From Candidatus Electrothrix rattekaaiensis (GTDB lineage Bacteria; Desulfobacterota; Desulfobulbia; Desulfobulbales; Desulfobulbaceae), in the NCBI GenBank assembly GCA_032595675.1, contig JAVQMD010000001.1:2016640-2080639 (forward strand): a stretch of DNA of 64,000 nt. The letters run 5' to 3'. The notes under the pieces are model-generated. The model worked only from the letters and a program-made list of their open reading frames with translations. It ran no database searches and had not been told where the DNA came from. A program made the translations under genes and the position numbers. The stretch's first letter is position 1. Each line of letters opens with the position of its first letter. Of this stretch, positions 34,343 through 43,231 are shown in pieces.

Positions 34343-35119
34343 TTAGTATTTCATCTTAAACTTTTTCTTCAATTCCTCCAGCTTTCTTTTTGTTTGCTCA
34401 TCCAGCAACTCAGGATGCTCCTTGGCCCGCTTACAGATCTCCTGCAATGTCTTCTTATCAATAATCTTCATCTCTGAGGCATCCCAAAGCGGCTTGCCGA
34501 GGAATTCAGCCAAGGCCTTCGCGTCTTCCTGAATCTTACTTTTTTTGCCATGATCCACCACATTGATACGGGAGCCGTCTTTCAGGACAAGATTGATTTC
34601 ATAAGTATAGTAATTCTGCTTATCCCCGCTAACCAACTCGGCAATCAACTGAAGGGCATAAACCTCTCCCAATCGAGCGCAATCTTCGCGTTCCCTCCAA
34701 TTACCGCTCTCATAAGGTACCTTCCTCCCCTTCCAGAAAAAACCTTTCCGTTTATCAAGGACCACCGGCGAGGTACTGAAATAGAACATAACGCCACCTG
34801 CTCCCATAAACACAAGTCCGAGCAGGATCAAGGGGAAAGCTTGCTCTTGAGAAAGAAAAATACCGATACTCACGCCGACCCCGACCAGAACAAAAAGAAT
34901 CGAAAAAAGAATCATTCCTGACGAAGCACGGAACTCCATCCTGTCCCGCTGCACCGTAACCAGTTTATGAGTCTGGAAATTGGCTCCGCCTCTTTGCAGG
35001 GGCATCCACTCTGTCTTCTCAGCCAGGGGATCGTTAAAAACAGACGGGTGCGTACACTCAGCCATCTGACCAAACATGAGATCAAGAACCTTCCCTTCAA
35101 TGTATTTTTTTATACCCAT
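34343..35119 (-). CDS. Membrane protein with two TM segments, unknown
   Basis: About 258 residues when started at MGIKKYIEG (ATG 35119, GGGAGA 7 bases upstream); the longer frame to 35176 is not preferred. Two adjacent TM helices at about 70-110 (LFSILFVLVGVGVSIGIFLS and LLGLVFMGAGGVMFYFS) separate an N-terminal cytoplasmic stretch from a C-terminal domain (about 115-258) that ends in charged helices. No family recognised; it could be a two-TM PH-like or DUF3592-like protein. Its 3-prime end is repeated as a decayed copy at 33174. Confidence 0.65.
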   Translation of the reverse strand: MGIKKYIEGKVLDLMFGQMAECTHPSVFNDPLAEKTEWMPLQRGGANFQTHKLVTVQRDRMEFRASSGMILFSILFVLVGVGVSIGIFLSQEQAFPLILLGLVFMGAGGVMFYFSTSPVVLDKRKGFFWKGRKVPYESGNWREREDCARLGEVYALQLIAELVSGDKQNYYTYEINLVLKDGSRINVVDHGKKSKIQEDAKALAEFLGKPLWDASEMKIIDKKTLQEICKRAKEHPELLDEQTKRKLEELKKKFKMKY

Positions 35120-35221
35120 AACTCTCTCCCGCAAACCTCGTAAAATGAACGTAACGCTGCTGCCACCTGACTCCACGACATATACAGAATACGGACAGCA
35201 ACCACCTTTCTTTTTTTGTTT

Positions 35222-37246
35222 TTATGGAGCAACAGAGATTCTCTTTGAATGGAGCACCTGATTATCCGCTGTATATACTTTGGCAAAAAACATCCAATTT
35301 TCTTCTGCTGTTTCAGGAGGAAGGGTAAACGTATAGGGCGACGATTTTTTTGTTGCTAGCTCCTGTACTGTATTCCACTCAACAAAATAAGGGTCTTTCC
35401 TGCCTGAATTTTTCATCTTTGCCCCGTAAAGCTCTACCGTTGTCACCGCTGATTTCGAATTGTGAATACCAACAACGATATCATTCCCTTTATGTTGAAT
35501 CGTTACGTAGTATATTCCCGGATCTCTCCATTGAGACTGTTTATCCTGCCCTGTTTTTTTCTGCCATTGTTTCAAGGTTAAATCAGGATATACAGGATCA
35601 GGAAGGAAAGCGTTTTCTTTCTTCGTGTGATACAGGATATTGCTGTTTCCTCTGTATGTCTTGATATGTTCGCCAAAATCTGTTCCCATATCTGCATCAT
35701 GCCGGTACAGATCATCCTCTTTACTATCTGAAAAAAGGATATTGTTGTTCATAGTCAGCTTCATCGGCAGATATCTGAATCTCAGATGTTCTCCCCGTGT
35801 CTCCTGGGCATAGAAGAACTCCCTCTTTTTAATATCCTGCTGCGTACGATTATCCATCGCCCTGACACCTATCTGGCCCATACGGTTCTGAAATATGGTA
35901 TTCCCGATCAGTTCTGTTAGCCAGCTTTCCGCAATCATAATGCCGTACCTGTTGCCAGTTATCCGATTATTTTCTATACGTGTCGGCCCGTGACTGGTTT
36001 CTATAAAAACACCGAAATCTGTATTATCCATCACCAGATTTTCTTTAAATGTATTAAATTCTCCGTTTATATCAATCCAGAATCCTCTGGCCAGATTACC
36101 GACAAACGTATTTCTGCGGAATTCGACATTTCTGGCGTAGCATAACTTTGTACCTGCCGGAAAATAATGCCATACCTGCGCCTGATGCGAACGCCAGCAA
36201 TTAGAGGAGAACTCACTCTCCTCTACAAGAATCGACTGCGCAATATACATATCCATGCCATTGCCGCCGTTCTGTATACTGGATACTCGGCGCAGAGTTC
36301 CATTTACCGCGAGGACCAGAAGAATACCTATTGTTGCATTTTGGGAGACCGTGCAATCTTCAATCAAAAAGTTAGATACCTTGGCCAACCTGAGGGCAAC
36401 CTCATGCATGCTGCCCATAGTATGCTGTATATTGATGCCGCGAAGAATAAAATTAGCTCGTTGTTTAATTTCAAATAATTTTGCCGTGACGCCTACTTCA
36501 ACATCAGCATTGTTTAGATCAATCTTCTCCGGCGGGTTGAGATAAATTTTCCCAAGCTGTTCATCGATAAAAAAAGATCCAGCATCAAGTTCACTGAGAG
36601 ACAGCTTTTGGGTTAACAGGGTATCATTGAGAGTCACAATCTCTTTTCTTCGTCCAAGCTGAGTATATTTCAGTTTATATTCATACTCTAACCTACTGAA
36701 ACCCCACCTGTACGGCCATTCTGCACTGTAATATTTTTCTTTATTTTCTTTTTTCCACCCCTTCTGCGCCACGGAACCTGAGATGAAGACCGTTCCTTTT
36801 TTTTCAGCTTCAATAATCAAAACAGGATCCTTTCCGCTTGCAGAATCACCGGCCAGCACGATGTTCTCCCGATACGTTCCAGGCCGGATGATAATTCTGG
36901 CTGGTATTCTTTGTTCATTCACAAAATGAACAGCATAAGCAATGGAACGGAAGGGCCTGTCAGCAGTTCCGGCATTTTGATTACTTGCAACCGGATCATT
37001 GCAATCAACATAAAAAATATTTACTGCTTTTGATTCATCAATCCTATGCCCATATTTTTTCGGCCTCTGCGCCGACCGTTGGGGCAACAATTCCTTTTCA
37101 TAGTAAGCGAGAGAGACCTCTACAGCATCTTTTTCATGTGCGGATGAACAACCAAGAGTTATGGATAGAAATATTAAACAGATATAAAGAATACTCGGTG
37201 TCGGAGTTAAAGACCCCTTACTTTCCTTTATAACATTCTTCTGCAT
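35222..37246 (-). CDS. Right-handed parallel beta-helix lipoprotein
   Basis: About 674 residues from ATG 37246 (GGAG 11 bases upstream; the frame is open to 37285). Lipobox LSITLGCSS gives Cys about 33. Residues 60-170 hold a DUF1565-like start (GTADRPFRSIAYAVHFVNEQ), and residues about 290-470 repeated coils of the NIDINGEFNTFKENLVMDNT and GPTRIENNRITGNRYGIMIA type, the signature of a parallel beta-helix. C-terminus is a beta domain. Such proteins bind or cut polysaccharides; no catalytic set could be identified. Probably surface-exposed or periplasmic. Confidence 0.82.
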   Translation of the reverse strand: MQKNVIKESKGSLTPTPSILYICLIFLSITLGCSSAHEKDAVEVSLAYYEKELLPQRSAQRPKKYGHRIDESKAVNIFYVDCNDPVASNQNAGTADRPFRSIAYAVHFVNEQRIPARIIIRPGTYRENIVLAGDSASGKDPVLIIEAEKKGTVFISGSVAQKGWKKENKEKYYSAEWPYRWGFSRLEYEYKLKYTQLGRRKEIVTLNDTLLTQKLSLSELDAGSFFIDEQLGKIYLNPPEKIDLNNADVEVGVTAKLFEIKQRANFILRGINIQHTMGSMHEVALRLAKVSNFLIEDCTVSQNATIGILLVLAVNGTLRRVSSIQNGGNGMDMYIAQSILVEESEFSSNCWRSHQAQVWHYFPAGTKLCYARNVEFRRNTFVGNLARGFWIDINGEFNTFKENLVMDNTDFGVFIETSHGPTRIENNRITGNRYGIMIAESWLTELIGNTIFQNRMGQIGVRAMDNRTQQDIKKREFFYAQETRGEHLRFRYLPMKLTMNNNILFSDSKEDDLYRHDADMGTDFGEHIKTYRGNSNILYHTKKENAFLPDPVYPDLTLKQWQKKTGQDKQSQWRDPGIYYVTIQHKGNDIVVGIHNSKSAVTTVELYGAKMKNSGRKDPYFVEWNTVQELATKKSSPYTFTLPPETAEENWMFFAKVYTADNQVLHSKRISVAP

Positions 37247-37550
37247 AAGCCGTACTCCTCCAAGGAGTTCTTCCAAGTATCCCATATTCTACATCTACTC
37301 ATCCGCCTTCAAGGCAACAGGTCAACCCACGAAATAGCAAGAAAATACTAGGAGATAAATCTCATTAACTGGCTATCTTAAACATCCACCACCCCATTTG
37401 CAATTTAAAAGAGACTGAACAATGCATCGCTGGTGGATCAACACAACTGGCCGACAGCTCAGCACAAACCTTTTCACTGTTACAAAATTGCCAGCTCCGT
37501 ATCTTCCCTACGTCACCATATCTTCCTTTATGTACATAAAGTTATTTTTA

Positions 37551-37566
37551 TGTAAATAGAACTACA
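37551..37566 (+). promoter_or_regulatory. NifA-type upstream activator element TGT-N10-ACA
   Basis: TGTAAATAGAACTACA: exact TGT-N10-ACA. It is about 100 bases upstream of the GG box of the sigma-54 promoter, within the distance usual for NifA. Such a short pattern can also occur by chance, but its place before nifN supports it. Confidence 0.7.
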
Positions 37567-37649
37567 AAAACGTTACATCGCTTTAAACAACGGGGATCCC
37601 ATAACACAGACAACATATCGTATCGTAAAGAAAAACTTAATTAACAAAC

Positions 37650-37666
37650 TTGGCACAGCTATTGCA
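37650..37666 (+). promoter_or_regulatory. Sigma-54 (RpoN) promoter of nifN
   Basis: TTGGCACAGCTATTGCA: GG at 37652-37653 and GC at 37664-37665, ten bases between, matching TGGCAC-N5-TTGC. It lies about 42 bases before the nifN ATG. Confidence 0.88.
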
Positions 37667-37707
37667 TTTATGCAAACAGACAAATCATTCACAAGGAGCA
37701 GTAAACC

Positions 37708-39069
37708 ATGACCAAAAATCATCCTGACTATATTTCCACCACCAACGCCTGTAAGCTATGCAAACCACTGGGTGCCTGTCTGGCGTTTAAGGGCATTGAG
37801 GGTACTGTCCCCTATCTGCATGGTTCTCAGGGCTGCGCCACCTATATGCGCCGCTATATTATCAGTCATTATAATGAACCCATTGATATCGCCTCTTCCT
37901 CGTTATCAGAGAAAAACGCCATTTACGGAGGCGGCCCCAATCTCAAAATGGGACTGACCAATGTGGCGGAAAAATACCGGCCCGCCATGATCGGCATTGC
38001 CACCACCTGCCTGACCGAAACCATTGGCGACGATGTTCCGATGTATCTTAAAGAATACAAAAGAGATACTGAGGGATCAGAAGGGCTGCCTGAATTCGTT
38101 GATGTCTCAACGCCCAGCTATTCCGGCACCCATATGGAGGGATTTCACGGGGCTATCCACGAGGTCATCCGACAGCGGGCCAAAGGCGGGCCAAAGACCG
38201 AGACCGTAAACCTGCTGCCCGGCTTTGTTTCCTCTGCGGATTACCGGCTTCTCAGGCAAATCATGGCGGATTTCGACTTAGACTGCACCATGCTGCCGGA
38301 TCTGTCCGAAACTATGGATCGCCCTGCCCTGCTGGAATATGAAAAGGTGGCCAAAGGGGGAACGCCGCTGGCGGCAATTGAACGAATGGGGTGTAGCCGA
38401 GCCACCATTGAGTTTGGTCGTACCCTGAGTGATGAAAAAAGCGGTAGCCTGACCCTCAAAGAGAAATTTAACACCGCGCACCACCGTTTGGGAATGCCTG
38501 TCGGTATTGAAGAAACCGACCGATTCTTTGCCCTGCTTTCTTCTCTCAGCGGTCGGCCTGTTCCGGAGAAATATACCAAGGAGCGGGGGCGACTGGTGGA
38601 TGCCTATGTGGACGGGCATAAGTATGTGTTCGGCAAAAAAGCGATTGTCTACGGCGAGGAAGACTTGGTGGTCGGTCTGACCGCCTTTCTGGCGGAAATC
38701 GGCATATTCCCTGTGCTCTGCGCTACCGGAGGCACTTCCGGTAAGCTCGCCAAGACCATTTCCGAACTCACCGGGGATATTCTGTCGGAACAGCCGGAAA
38801 TCCACGAAGGCATGGATTTCTTCGACATCGCGGAGATGGCGGAAAGTTTGGGACCGGATCTGCTGGTCGGCCATTCCAAGGGCTATCCCCTTGCCCGTAA
38901 ACTAAATATTCCGCTGATCCGGGTGGGTTTCCCTGTCCATGATCGGGTGGGAGGACAGCGCATCCTGCATCTTGGCTACAGCGGTGCGCAGCAGCTTTTT
39001 GATCAGGTGGCTAATGCGCTGATCGCTAAAAAACAGGCTGATTCCGATGTGGGGTATTCGTATATGTAA
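37708..39069 (+). CDS. nifN: Nitrogenase FeMo-cofactor scaffold protein NifN
   Basis: 453 residues of the nitrogenase component-1 family. N-terminal NACKLCKPLGACLAFKGIEG, HGSQGCATYMRRYIISHYNE, and GIATTCLTETIGDD fit NifN, on which the FeMo cofactor precursor is completed together with NifE. Cysteines of the N-terminal segment and SQGC are retained. GG at ribosome site (AAGGAG, 10 bases) fixes the start. NifA and sigma-54 elements lie upstream. It stands alone: no nifE, nifB or nifHDK within the window, so either the cluster is split in this genome or this is a second copy. NifK-like or AnfK-like proteins are less likely by the N-terminus. Confidence 0.85.
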   Translation: MTKNHPDYISTTNACKLCKPLGACLAFKGIEGTVPYLHGSQGCATYMRRYIISHYNEPIDIASSSLSEKNAIYGGGPNLKMGLTNVAEKYRPAMIGIATTCLTETIGDDVPMYLKEYKRDTEGSEGLPEFVDVSTPSYSGTHMEGFHGAIHEVIRQRAKGGPKTETVNLLPGFVSSADYRLLRQIMADFDLDCTMLPDLSETMDRPALLEYEKVAKGGTPLAAIERMGCSRATIEFGRTLSDEKSGSLTLKEKFNTAHHRLGMPVGIEETDRFFALLSSLSGRPVPEKYTKERGRLVDAYVDGHKYVFGKKAIVYGEEDLVVGLTAFLAEIGIFPVLCATGGTSGKLAKTISELTGDILSEQPEIHEGMDFFDIAEMAESLGPDLLVGHSKGYPLARKLNIPLIRVGFPVHDRVGGQRILHLGYSGAQQLFDQVANALIAKKQADSDVGYSYM

Positions 39070-39240
39070 GTGGAGTTAAAAGCCAATCTAGGGGAGTAGG
39101 CTTGTTGCATCCTGGAGGAAGGGTAAGAAAGAAAAGGGTTGCTGGCAATTAAGCTGGCGGCCCTGTTTTGTTTCACATAAGATCTGTTATGCGACTTTCG
39201 ACCTTTCGACCCAGCATGGTAACTCTTTCAGGCAAAGCTG

Positions 39241-39531
39241 TTATTCCTTGAATTTGGCCGAAACATCCTTGACAGCATGCTTCAATGCCTCCCAGGAAGA
39301 ATCGACTCGTTCCTTGACCGACTCCCATCGCTCCTCGTTGGTATTCCCGAGTTCAGCCAGCTTCGCCTTGCCCTCACTGGCTTTACCTTCTATTTCTTTG
39401 ATATGCTGATTCAATTTCAGCTTCACATCTGCTGATGCCCCGGATGCCTTGGCTTTGAGTTTGTCGATATCCGCCATTAATTCATCCAATCGGGCCTTCA
39501 TTTTCTGCCGATACAGCTCCTTCTCACTCAT
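39241..39531 (-). CDS. Small coiled-coil protein
   Basis: 96 residues from ATG 39531 (AGGAGA 6-8 bases upstream); the frame continues upstream to 39684 without similarity. Sequence MSEKELYRQKMKARLDELMA then DIDKLKAKA, and VKERVDSSWEALKHAVKDVS: heptads of Ala, Leu, Lys and Glu throughout, so a soluble coiled coil, often seen with a name like DUF, ApoLp-like. No known function. Upstream of it lies a spacer of 500 bases. Confidence 0.65.
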   Translation of the reverse strand: MSEKELYRQKMKARLDELMADIDKLKAKASGASADVKLKLNQHIKEIEGKASEGKAKLAELGNTNEERWESVKERVDSSWEALKHAVKDVSAKFKE

Positions 39532-40034
39532 TGCATCTTCTCCTGCGGTTAAGATTTGGCACCGGATTCGGCACCGCCCTTCATGAGTAATGCGACAAGC
39601 AGTCCCAAGAGGAATCCACCCCTTCCCTGCCTGCACAAGGAGCACCTTATCACCTTGCCCACACATAAGCAACTGAAAAAACAAAATTTATCCTTACACA
39701 GCGGAATATACAGATCCTGGTGACCTATGCTTCTATCCTGATATATTTCAAATCATACAAAATAGTTAGCTTCAACAGGAGGAACAGCTTCGACATCGGT
39801 TAAAGTGAGATACGTCTCTGCTGAATACACGGGATGGACAGTTTACTGTTTATTCTGATGGATAGAAAAAGAAAAAAGGGAGTCAGAGAGGATGAGGTAA
39901 GGACAGTCTATGCAGGAATTGATGATGGGAAGTTAAGAAGCCTTGGCAGACTCAAGGGCAGGCGAATGCCTGCCCTCACACTGTCATGTACTTGATTTGT
40001 TTCCTTCAATCAAGCACACATCAAACAAGTATCA
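39532..40034. other. Intergenic region with one strong hairpin
   Basis: Apart from the palindrome at 39955-39976 no gene or regulatory element was found. Confidence 0.4.
39955..39976. repeat. Hairpin AGGGCAGGC-GAAT-GCCTGCCCT
   Basis: Perfect nine-base stem with a GAAT loop, 58 bases after the cytochrome stop. No T-run follows on the minus strand, so it is a REP-like palindrome or transcript-protecting hairpin more than a rho-independent terminator. Confidence 0.6.
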
Positions 40035-40418
40035 TCACTCTGCAGGAGCTGCATCGGCTGCTGGAGCTGCATCAGCTGCATCGGCTGCATCAGCCGCAGG
40101 AGCTGCCAGAGTCATGATCCATTCGGCCAATGCTTTCGCATCATCATCGCTAACAGCTGCCTGCGGCGGCATAGGCATAGCGACCTTATATGCTTCTGCG
40201 TTTGCGCTTTTGCCACCAGCTTTGATGAAAGCTGCAAGGGCTTCAACATCACCACCTGCATTTGTCTCTGCAATCAGTTTCATGCTGGGGCCCATAGCCG
40301 GGGCGTCCATTTTATGACAGACCGTACAGTTATTCTTTGTTGCCAATTCCTCACTTGCAAAAGCAGATCCGGCAAGCAACAGACACGCGGCAACAAGGCC
40401 AATTACAGATAACTTCAT
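40035..40418 (-). CDS. Small periplasmic c-type cytochrome (class I-like)
   Basis: 127 residues: signal peptide 1-21 (MKLSVIGLVAACLLLAGSAF then AS), haem-binding CTVCH near residue 31 (NNCTVCHKMDAPAMGPSMKL), and a Met ligand candidate in AMPMPPQAAV near 82, so a His/Met single-haem carrier. The last ~22 residues are an Ala/Asp/Pro-rich repeat (APAADAADAADAAPAADAAP) coded by GCx/GAx tandem triplets. It carries electrons in the periplasm; the partner is not known. AAGGAG lies 6 bases before the ATG. Confidence 0.9.
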   Translation of the reverse strand: MKLSVIGLVAACLLLAGSAFASEELATKNNCTVCHKMDAPAMGPSMKLIAETNAGGDVEALAAFIKAGGKSANAEAYKVAMPMPPQAAVSDDDAKALAEWIMTLAAPAADAADAADAAPAADAAPAE

Positions 40419-40805
40419 GAATTTTCTCCTTAATGAAATAAGTTAAAACAGCCTGTGAAATACGTTAATACAGACTGCGATTAAGACCAAGCCTACCACA
40501 ACAGCACGCCTTGTTCAGAGGACTGATTCCAAGCTCAACGTTCGGCTGCAGGGGCATATAGAATTACAAGCAACACTTTAAATTATCTTCTAAGAGATTA
40601 GAATACATGCATAGCATATCGTCAAGAAAAAAACAGCGCATTCGCATGAGTCAGACGGTTATTATAGCGGCTCCACGTTAAACGAACCGGAGTCAACCAA
40701 CAAATCAACCGTACAAACCTCAAAAAACAAATACGTTCAACGATGCGATAATTGCCAGAGAAAAATTAAACCGTCAAAATATCAACATTCTCCGACAAAA
40801 GCACC
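40419..40805. other. Intergenic stretch, no gene supported
   Basis: Nothing coding is seen. The left part should carry the cytochrome promoter; no boxes are clear enough to name. Confidence 0.4.
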
Positions 40806-41069
40806 TTATGCCACCGGACACAGGTCTTCACAAATGGCAAACAGCAACCGCCAAAGTTCCGCATACCTAGACTTGGGAACAATCAGCCTGACCAACCCCT
40901 GTTTGGCATCCATTGTGGAGAGGACGGCCAAGCCATCGTAGCCCTCTAGTAGGAAGCGAAACAAAGCAATCCGATCAGGCCGTACTCTGAGATAAAAGGT
41001 CTGCATACTATCATTCAGCAACCCCGTAGGGGCAACGGCACGCCGTGCCCCCTCACCTGTCTCCATCAC
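40806..41069 (-). CDS. DUF4911 family protein, N-terminus altered by a repeat
   Basis: 66 residues of the DUF4911 type begin at MQTFYLRVRPDRIALFRFLL (inner Met at 41006) with LEGYDGLAVLSTMDAKQGLV. The frame runs back to an ATG at 41069 that overlaps the purB stop (ATGA), giving 87 residues; its first 21 codons are formed by the palindromic repeat at 41026-41056 (GEGARRAVAPTGL). Which start is used is open; the coupling to purB favours the long form. Function of DUF4911 unknown. Confidence 0.65.
   Translation of the reverse strand: MMETGEGARRAVAPTGLLNDSMQTFYLRVRPDRIALFRFLLEGYDGLAVLSTMDAKQGLVRLIVPKSRYAELWRLLFAICEDLCPVA
41026..41056. repeat. Palindromic repeat with GTAGGGGC arm
   Basis: GTAGGGGCAACGGCACGCCG followed by TGCCCCCTCAC. 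It matches the element at 456-487 in its inner part (GGCACG / CGTGCC) and that at 11277 in its arms, and lies inside the start of a coding frame. Confidence 0.6.
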
Positions 41070-42514
41070 ACCTTGAGCGAAGAATCAATTCCGCCGATCT
41101 GATCCTGATATTTTTCCAGCACCGGCCCCGCAACCTCGTCCAGAAACTCATCGGTCTGCTCAGCAGCCCTGCCCGTGAATTCTTGATAATTACCGATCAT
41201 CTCTTCTAGCTCATTCAGAGTAAAGGGAACCCGTTCATCATCAGCCAAACGAACCAGGAGATCGTTCTCCAGCCCCTGCTCTTTCACAGCCAAACCAGCC
41301 GCGACAGAATGCTCCCGAATGACCTCATGCATGTCTTGGCGGCTCTTGCCCTGCTCAACGCAGGCCATGAGAATCTTTTCTGTGGACATAAAAGGTAATT
41401 CCGCCCGCAGATAGCGTTCCACCTGCTTGGGATAGACCACCATATCGCTGGTGATATTCACGTACAGTTTGAGGATGGCATCGGTAAGGAGAAAGGTCTG
41501 GGCCATATCCATCCGGCGGATAGCCGAGTCGTCCAGGGTGCGCTCAAACCATTGATTTGCTGCGGTGGCGGCAAAATTGGCTGGCAGCCCCATGAGTTTG
41601 CGGGCCAGACCGGTCATCCGTTCGGAACGCATGGGGTTGCGCTTATAGGCCATTGCCGAACTGCCCACCTGCTTCTTGGCAAAAGGCTCTTCCTGCACCT
41701 TGAGGTTGGAGAGCAGGCGGAGATCAACCGCGAATTTATGGGCCGAGGCCCCGATACCAGCCAAGGTCTCTGCGGTCTTCATATCCAGTTTGCGGGGATA
41801 AGTCTGGCCGGTGACCGGGAACACGGTCGCAAAGTCGAGCTTTTGCGCAACGAGCCGGTCCAGCTCGCGTACCTTGGCATGATCCCCCTGAAACAGCTCC
41901 AAAAAGGTAGCTTGGGTTCCTACAGTCCCCTTGGCCCCTCTGGCCTTGACCTGCTGCTCCAAGGCCTCAATATATTCCAGATCCATAAGCAGATCCTGAA
42001 TATAAAGGGTGTTCCGCTTGCCCACCGTGGTGGGCTGGGCAGGCTGGTAATGGGTAAAGCCCAGAGTCGCCAGATCCTTATAGCTGCGACAGAAGGAGGA
42101 GAGATTATCAATGGTGTTGATCAAAGCCTTCTTGATCAGTTGCAGGGCCTTTTTCTGGATAATCAGATCAGTATTGCAGACCACAAACTGGGAGGTGGCC
42201 CCCAGATGGATAACAGCCTCGGCCTTGGGACATTGCAGACCATAGGCATAAACATGGGCCATCACATCATGGCGGATCTCTTTTTCCTTGGCTGCTGCAA
42301 TCTCAAAGTGAATATCATTGGCATGGGCCTTGAGCTCGTCGATCATCTCCTGAGTAACCACTTCCAGTCCCAGTTCATGCTGCGCTTCGGCCAAGGCGAT
42401 CCAGCAACGACGCCAAGTGGTGAATTTAAAACGCTCGGAAAAGAGTTCCTGCATTTCCGGGCTGGTATATCGGCTGACTAAGGGTTCCTGATAGATATCT
42501 CTGTTCATCGTCAT
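41066..42514 (-). CDS. purB: Adenylosuccinate lyase
   Basis: Splits SAICAR and adenylosuccinate in purine synthesis. 482 residues; signature loop GSSAMAYKRNPMRSE, catalytic His region in TSQFVVCNTDLIIQKKA and GFTHYQPAQPTT, and NQWFERTLDDSAIRR. It is the longer, eukaryote-like or Bacteroides-like form of the enzyme (about 480 residues). The DUF4911 frame overlaps its stop. Confidence 0.95.
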   Translation of the reverse strand: MTMNRDIYQEPLVSRYTSPEMQELFSERFKFTTWRRCWIALAEAQHELGLEVVTQEMIDELKAHANDIHFEIAAAKEKEIRHDVMAHVYAYGLQCPKAEAVIHLGATSQFVVCNTDLIIQKKALQLIKKALINTIDNLSSFCRSYKDLATLGFTHYQPAQPTTVGKRNTLYIQDLLMDLEYIEALEQQVKARGAKGTVGTQATFLELFQGDHAKVRELDRLVAQKLDFATVFPVTGQTYPRKLDMKTAETLAGIGASAHKFAVDLRLLSNLKVQEEPFAKKQVGSSAMAYKRNPMRSERMTGLARKLMGLPANFAATAANQWFERTLDDSAIRRMDMAQTFLLTDAILKLYVNITSDMVVYPKQVERYLRAELPFMSTEKILMACVEQGKSRQDMHEVIREHSVAAGLAVKEQGLENDLLVRLADDERVPFTLNELEEMIGNYQEFTGRAAEQTDEFLDEVAGPVLEKYQDQIGGIDSSLKV

Positions 42515-42637
42515 TCCCTGCTACGTTATTTATCGGTTAGGCAACATACAACGGGGGCCATTTAAGCCCAAGATGCAAGAAAAGTCCACAGGAGAAAGCG
42601 AAAATCTTCTCCGGCATTTTATCAGAAAAAGCCTCAT

Positions 42638-42681
42638 TTAATGTTTTGGTAATGTTCTGTTCATCCTCTGTTCACCTTTTG
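42638..42681 (+). promoter_or_regulatory. Four 11-bp direct repeats, likely OmpR-family operator
   Basis: TTAATGTTTTG, GTAATGTTCTG, TTCATCCTCTG and TTCACCTTTTG stand end to end, each 11 bases. The last ends 57 bases before the ATG at 42738. The same arrangement is seen at 43232-43275. Confidence 0.75.
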
Positions 42682-42737
42682 TCAGTTACAGTACAACATG
42701 ATCGTTAATTTGTAACACAACAAAAGGAGTCGGCAAA

Positions 42738-42995
42738 ATGAACAGAAAACAACAACAGCAGCCACGGCCTGTAAGCAGCAAAGAGTATGACTGCCCTCTG
42801 ACCAGGAAGCACGTATTTGTTCAACTTAAAGGGAACAGGAACACTGTTCCCGGAGAGCCTGCGGTCTGCTCCAGTATTGGTGAATGCGGATGCAATGTTG
42901 TCCAAATTATCTACGGTATGAGCTACACTGTGGACTGGCATAAATGCTGTCTCTATAGCCTGTTTAAAGGACAGGACAGCAACCTGGACCATTAA
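42738..42995 (+). CDS. Small Cys-rich hypothetical protein
   Basis: 85 residues, AGGAG 9 bases before ATG. No signal peptide is obvious: the start is polar (MNRKQQQQPRPVSSKEYDCP). Six cysteines in YDC, AVC, GECGC and KCC, which suggests metal binding or disulfides. Unknown family. The frame on the opposite strand (42705-43217) is not preferred because this one has a ribosome site and a clear operator upstream. Confidence 0.6.
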   Translation: MNRKQQQQPRPVSSKEYDCPLTRKHVFVQLKGNRNTVPGEPAVCSSIGECGCNVVQIIYGMSYTVDWHKCCLYSLFKGQDSNLDH

Positions 42996-43029
42996 GCAGA
43001 CACGCCCCGCGTTCTGCCTATATATAGCT

Positions 43030-43061
43030 GATGGAACGGAACAGGAAACATCCGTTTCATC
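43030..43061 (+). terminator. Hairpin after the Cys-rich gene
   Basis: GATGGAACGG and CCGTTTCATC pair over ten positions (one G-T) across a 12-base loop, 35 bases after the stop. No T-run follows, so termination is uncertain. Confidence 0.4.
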
Positions 43062-43231
43062 TTCAGAGTTTCCTCTGCGGCGGCTGTGTCTCCTTGTCTT
43101 CACAGTCGCTGCTCTTTTTTCCGCCTTCTGTAGCTTCCTTCCCTTCCCCCCGTGGTTACGTATTCTTTTCTCTGTTCCGCTCCTCAAGTGAGTATTTTTT
43201 GCCCTGCATTTGAGCAAAAAAAAAGCCTGAT

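Larger units (their letters stand above)
37286..37707. other. Intergenic region, regulatory region of nifN
   Basis: The 420 bases hold no gene. They contain a NifA-like element (37551-37566), the sigma-54 promoter (37650-37666), and AT-rich bases between them suitable for IHF bending. Confidence 0.6.

Noticed and set aside
37551-37666. Reading nifUS (22562-23395) as part of the same NifA regulon
   Set aside because: No sigma-54 or TGT-N10-ACA element was seen upstream of nifU; another inverted repeat is there.
41552-42481. Open frame antisense to purB (309 codons)
   Set aside because: Shadow of purB; composition follows the opposite strand.
42705-43217. 170-codon frame on the minus strand opposite the Cys-rich gene
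   Set aside because: No ribosome site; the plus-strand frame has one plus an operator array.
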